8,892 nt of DNA from Pseudomonadota bacterium (lineage in GTDB: Bacteria > Pseudomonadota > Gammaproteobacteria > Burkholderiales > Thiobacillaceae). The stretch's first letter is position 1, and the number at the start of each line of letters is the position of its first letter. The translations under genes were made by a program, and so were the position numbers. Positions 5,911-8,892 of the stretch are shown here, one piece after another. Below the pieces are notes generated by a model. It saw only the letters and a program-made list of their open reading frames with translations. It was not told the origin of the DNA and did not search any database. The stretch is from positions 1 through 8,892 of the forward strand of contig JAJZTV010000075.1 of NCBI GenBank assembly GCA_021847385.1. The letters run 5' to 3'.

Positions 5911-6891
5911 TCAACCCCGGTAGCCGTCGACCCGGCCGCCTTCCACCTTGAAAGGCCGAATGCCGAAGGCCTCTTGTATCAGCGCCGCGGCCCGATCCAT
6001 CGCTTCGGCATCGCGGAACGGCCCGACATGCACCTTGAACAGGCCACCGATCTGGACGCTGCGCACGCCCCGGGCCAAGGCACCCAGCCGCTGCTCGATG
6101 CGCACCACCAAATCGTCGGCGGTCGCCTGCGCGGCGAAGGCGCCGACCTGAAGATAGGCGCCCGGCCCGGCTGGCTTCGCCGGCTTAGGCAATTCGGCGG
6201 CCTTCATCGGCTCCACGGCCTTGACCGGTTCGGCCAGTTTGGCGGCCTCCAGCGGCTTGGCCTCTTCGATCAGTGGCGGGTCCACCCGCACGACCTGCAC
6301 CACCGACGGCCGCGTGTCTTCCGGGAAGATGCGCTCCACTTCGACTGGCGTCACGCCGCGCAGGATGTCGAGCTTGTAGGCCGCGGTGTACGACAAGTCG
6401 ATCAGGCGGTCGTCCACGAACGGACCCCGATCGTTCACGCGCACGACCACGCTGCGGCCATTTTGCAAATTGGTCACCCGGACATAGCTCGGGATCGGCA
6501 AGGTCGGATGCGCCGCGCTCATGCCATACATATCGTAGAGTTCGCCGCTCGAGGTCGGCTTGCCGTGATAACGCCGGCCATACCACGAAGCCAGGCCGCG
6601 CACCTTGTAAGGCTGGCCGTCGGGCAGCGGCACGTATTCCTTGCCGAGCGCGACATAGGGTTTGTTCGCGCCGCGCGCCAAAGGTTCCGCTTTCGGCGCG
6701 GCATCCGGGATCGCATCCAGGTTCGGCGGCGGATTGTCGCCCGGCCCATCGTCCAGATAGTAGCCCCCCTTCTTCGGTCCGCCTGTGGCCGACGGGCCGC
6801 GCGTACCGAGCATGGAACAGCCGCTCAGATAGATCGCCGCCAACACCAGCACGGCGCCGCGGCAACCATGGGCCAGGCGCTGGATGCTCAT
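5911..6891 (-). CDS. rlpA: Septal-ring lytic transglycosylase RlpA
   Basis: This is an outer-membrane lipoprotein of 326 residues. The leader ends in the lipobox LSGC with C25 as the lipidated residue. A double-psi beta-barrel follows (about 95-180) with 'GLASWYG', 'SGELYDMYGMSAAHPTLP', 'VRVNDRGPF' and 'IDLS'. The conserved E117, D120, H128 and D154 are the residues expected in a catalytically active RlpA. A Lys/Pro/Ala/Glu-rich linker (about 205-243) leads to a SPOR domain (245-318, starting 'AYLQVGAFA'), which binds peptide-stripped glycan at division sites. The family cleaves such denuded glycan strands. The ATG at 6891 overlaps the rodA stop in ATGA, and the lipoprotein leader begins there. 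The same frame continues open far upstream inside rodA, but that extension is not protein-like. Confidence 0.94.
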   Translation of the reverse strand: MSIQRLAHGCRGAVLVLAAIYLSGCSMLGTRGPSATGGPKKGGYYLDDGPGDNPPPNLDAIPDAAPKAEPLARGANKPYVALGKEYVPLPDGQPYKVRGLASWYGRRYHGKPTSSGELYDMYGMSAAHPTLPIPSYVRVTNLQNGRSVVVRVNDRGPFVDDRLIDLSYTAAYKLDILRGVTPVEVERIFPEDTRPSVVQVVRVDPPLIEEAKPLEAAKLAEPVKAVEPMKAAELPKPAKPAGPGAYLQVGAFAAQATADDLVVRIEQRLGALARGVRSVQIGGLFKVHVGPFRDAEAMDRAAALIQEAFGIRPFKVEGGRVDGYRG

Positions 6892-7985
6892 GTCTTCACC
6901 AGCTTTCTGTGGCTGGCCGCGCTCATGACGATGCCGAAGCCGATCAACACGGTGACCATGGATGTCCCGCCGTAACTGACCAAGGGCAAAGGCACACCGA
7001 CCACGGGCAGGATGCCGGACACCATGCCCATATTGACGAAGGCATAGGTGAAAAAGGTCAGCACCAGCGAACCGGCCAGCAAGCGGCCGAACAGGCTGGG
7101 GGCCACCGCGGCCAGCGCTAGGCCGCGATAGATGATCGCGCCGTAGAGCAGCAGCAACAGCAGGTTGCCGATCAGGCCGAACTCTTCCGAGAACACGGCG
7201 AAAATGAAATCGGTGGTGCGCTCGGGCAGGAAGTCGAGGTGCGCCTGGCTGCCGTTCAACCAGCCCTTGCCGGCCATGCCGCCGGAGCCGACCGCGATGG
7301 TGGATTGGATGATGTGATAGCCGGCGCCCAAGGGATCGGAGCTGGGATCGATCATGGTCAGTACCCGCTGCCGCTGATAGTCGTGCAGCATATGCCAAAC
7401 CATGGGCAACGCCGCACCGGCCAATACCACGCCGCCGGCGATGATGCGCCAGGACAGACCGCCCAGGAACAACACGTAGATACCGGAGGCGGTGATCAGC
7501 AAGGCCGTGCCGAGATCGGGCTGGCGCACGATCAACAGCACCGGCAAGACCAGCAAGGCCGCCGCGATCGCATAATGCCGGGTGTTCAATATCTCCTGCT
7601 TATAGTGCAGGAACCAAGCCAGCATCATCGGTACCGCCAACCGCATCAACTCCGAGGGCTGGATGCGGGTGACGCCGATATGCAGCCAGCGCCGCGCGCC
7701 GTTGACCACTTCGCCGGCCACCGCCACCCCGACCAACAACACCACACCGAGCAGATAGACCGGCAAGACGAATTGCATCAGGCGCTGCGGCGGCACATGC
7801 GAAATCGCAACCATCGCACTGAGCGCGATGGCGATATTGATCAAGTGCGAGCTGATCTTGTCCATGCTAGCGCCGGAGGCGCTGAACACCGTGGCCAGGC
7901 TGGCCAGCAGCAGCAGGCCGAGCAGGCCCATGAGCGGCCGGTCGATATGGGCGAACAGGCGGGCCAAAAAGAAACGGACATTCAT
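6888..7985 (-). CDS. rodA: RodA, SEDS-family peptidoglycan glycosyltransferase
   Basis: This 365-residue polytopic inner-membrane protein polymerises glycan strands from lipid II during elongation, in complex with PBP2. Many hydrophobic segments are visible. Family signatures include 'GARRWLHIG..RIQPSELMRLA' (96-116), 'RQPDLGTAL' (154-162), 'FLPERTTDFIFAVFSEEFG' (252-270) and 'PLPLVSYGGTSM' near the C-terminus. D259 in the 'TTDFIF' loop corresponds to the essential catalytic Asp of SEDS proteins. This version, next to mrdA and with 'TTDFIF', fits RodA rather than FtsW. The start ATG (7983-7985) overlaps the mrdA stop in ATGA, and its stop overlaps the rlpA start the same way. Length is normal for the family and no key residue is missing. 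Confidence 0.96.
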   Translation of the reverse strand: MNVRFFLARLFAHIDRPLMGLLGLLLLASLATVFSASGASMDKISSHLINIAIALSAMVAISHVPPQRLMQFVLPVYLLGVVLLVGVAVAGEVVNGARRWLHIGVTRIQPSELMRLAVPMMLAWFLHYKQEILNTRHYAIAAALLVLPVLLIVRQPDLGTALLITASGIYVLFLGGLSWRIIAGGVVLAGAALPMVWHMLHDYQRQRVLTMIDPSSDPLGAGYHIIQSTIAVGSGGMAGKGWLNGSQAHLDFLPERTTDFIFAVFSEEFGLIGNLLLLLLYGAIIYRGLALAAVAPSLFGRLLAGSLVLTFFTYAFVNMGMVSGILPVVGVPLPLVSYGGTSMVTVLIGFGIVMSAASHRKLVKT

Positions 7986-8892
7986 CGTGCAGGGACTCCA
8001 CTCGCCGGCGGGCCATCGGCCGGCTCGACATCCTCGGTTTCGCCGCCTTGGTCGGCCTCGGTTTCGCGCAGGGCCTCCGGCACCTTACCTAGCAGCCAGT
8101 AATCGATCACCTTGCGCGCCACCGGTGCCGCCGTCGAACCGCCATGGCCACCGTTTTCCACCATGACCGCAACGACGATCTTCGGATTGTCGGCCGGCGC
8201 GAAGGAAATAAACAGCGCGTTGTCACGCAGCCGCGCGGATATCCGGTGTTCATCGTAACGCTCGCCTTGCCGGATGCCGGTCACCTGCGCCGTCCCGGTC
8301 TTGCCGGCAAACTGATACGGCGCACCGGCGCCGGCGCCGGCCGCGGTACCGCCCGGCCGGGTGACGTCGACCATCGCCGCTTTCACCAACTCGAGGTATT
8401 CCGGCTTCAGCTCGATCTTGTCCATTACCTTGGGCGGGTTCTCGACGATGCGCCCGGTCAGGGTGTCGCGCCAGGCCCGGACCAATTGCGGCTGATAGAC
8501 CGTGCCGTTGTTGGCGATGGCCATGGTCGCGACGGCCAGTTGCAACGGCGTCGCCAGCATATAGCCCTGGCCGATGCCGGTGATCACCGTTTCGCCCGCC
8601 CACCATTGCTGCTTGAAACGCTTCTGTTTCCAATCGGGGTTGGGCAACAAACCGGTCACTTCACCCTCCAGATCGATGCCGCTCTTGCGACCGAAACCGA
8701 ACTTCGACAAGAAACGATACATATTGCCGATGCCCATGTCGTTCGCCAGCCGGTAATAGTAGGTGTCGCACGAGATGGTGATCGATTTCTTCAGGTCGAC
8801 GATGCCGTGGCCTTCTTTCTTCCAGTCGCGGTAACGATGGCTGCTGCCCGGCAGCGAGTAGTAGCCTGGGTCGGCAATCACATCGCTCGGCT
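7982..8892 (-). CDS. mrdA: Penicillin-binding protein 2 (elongation transpeptidase), C-terminal part
   Basis: About 302 C-terminal residues are in the window; the start and the SxxK nucleophile motif lie beyond the right edge. Visible parts follow E. coli PBP2 closely: 'DPGYYSLPGSSHRYRDWKK', the second motif as 'SCDTYYY' (SAD in E. coli PBP2), 'GIDLEGE', 'DWKQKRF', 'GIGQGYMLATPLQLA', the third motif 'GKTGTAQV', and 'ARLRDNALFISFAP'. PBP2 cross-links peptide stems on strands made by RodA, at the periplasmic face of the inner membrane. The segment before KTG is unusually Ala/Gly-rich ('AAGAGAGAPY') but has the same length as in E. coli. A tail of roughly 30 residues, acidic and Pro-rich, follows the catalytic domain. 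The stop overlaps the rodA start by 4 bases. A GTG near 8881 is an internal codon, since the conserved sequence continues to the edge. Confidence 0.95.
   Translation of the reverse strand, partial: PSDVIADPGYYSLPGSSHRYRDWKKEGHGIVDLKKSITISCDTYYYRLANDMGIGNMYRFLSKFGFGRKSGIDLEGEVTGLLPNPDWKQKRFKQQWWAGETVITGIGQGYMLATPLQLAVATMAIANNGTVYQPQLVRAWRDTLTGRIVENPPKVMDKIELKPEYLELVKAAMVDVTRPGGTAAGAGAGAPYQFAGKTGTAQVTGIRQGERYDEHRISARLRDNALFISFAPADNPKIVVAVMVENGGHGGSTAAPVARKVIDYWLLGKVPEALRETEADQGGETEDVEPADGPPASGVPAR

Noticed and set aside
4966..6975. 669-codon open frame on the plus strand opposite dacA and rlpA
   Set aside because: It runs antisense to two well-recognised genes, is rich in His/Gln/Arg/Gly as GC-rich antisense frames are, and shows no domain or ribosome-binding site.
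6892..7398. Upstream in-frame extension of rlpA through rodA
   Set aside because: It lies entirely inside rodA in another frame; the lipoprotein leader begins at 6891 with an ATGA overlap.

Overview
The window is GC-rich and fully bacterial. Its right-hand two thirds carries a minus-strand cell-elongation operon in the order mrdA (PBP2) - rodA - rlpA - dacA-type carboxypeptidase - D-amino-acid transaminase - ybeD. That order, together with a secreted protein carrying an 'NWAE' segment I associate with betaproteobacterial exported proteins, suggests a betaproteobacterium, perhaps from the Neisseriales/Chitinibacteraceae side. The taxonomic placement is inference from gene order and family resemblance; no rRNA or marker gene is present to test it.

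Layout. Positions 1-506 hold the C-terminal part of an LpqC/PHB-depolymerase-like esterase (plus strand, cut by the window edge). Positions 631-1023 hold a short stand-alone Rossmann-fold protein (plus). A strong hairpin at 1041-1078 separates it from a convergent minus-strand pair: a 40-residue small ORF (1863-1985) followed by a leaderless GH18-like protein (1090-1842). A 277-bp divergent intergenic region leads to a plus-strand gene (2263-3591) for an exported protein with an FN3-like domain, the NWAE segment, and a LytM/M23 domain that keeps its zinc ligands but has lost both catalytic histidines. This gene converges on ybeD (3618-3881). From there to the right edge everything is on the minus strand: dat (3878-4735), dacA-type (4747-5883), rlpA (5911-6891), rodA (6888-7985), and mrdA (7982 to beyond the edge).

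How the genes work together. RodA (SEDS glycan polymerase) and PBP2 (transpeptidase) form the core of the elongasome. RlpA cleaves denuded septal glycan, and the DacA-type enzyme trims the terminal D-Ala from pentapeptides. Dat interconverts D-amino acids and so can supply or recycle D-Ala/D-Glu. YbeD is a small ACT-like protein that commonly sits between this cluster and lipB-lipA. Three junctions (mrdA/rodA, rodA/rlpA, dat/ybeD) overlap by 4 bases and the rest are short, consistent with one polycistronic, translationally coupled unit. Its promoter lies outside the window.

The part worth a second look is 1090-3591. In the place where many betaproteobacteria carry lipB, the window has two divergent transcription units, both with wall- or glycan-directed folds: a small peptide plus a GH18-like protein without signal peptide, and a probable pseudo-endopeptidase of the LytM family.
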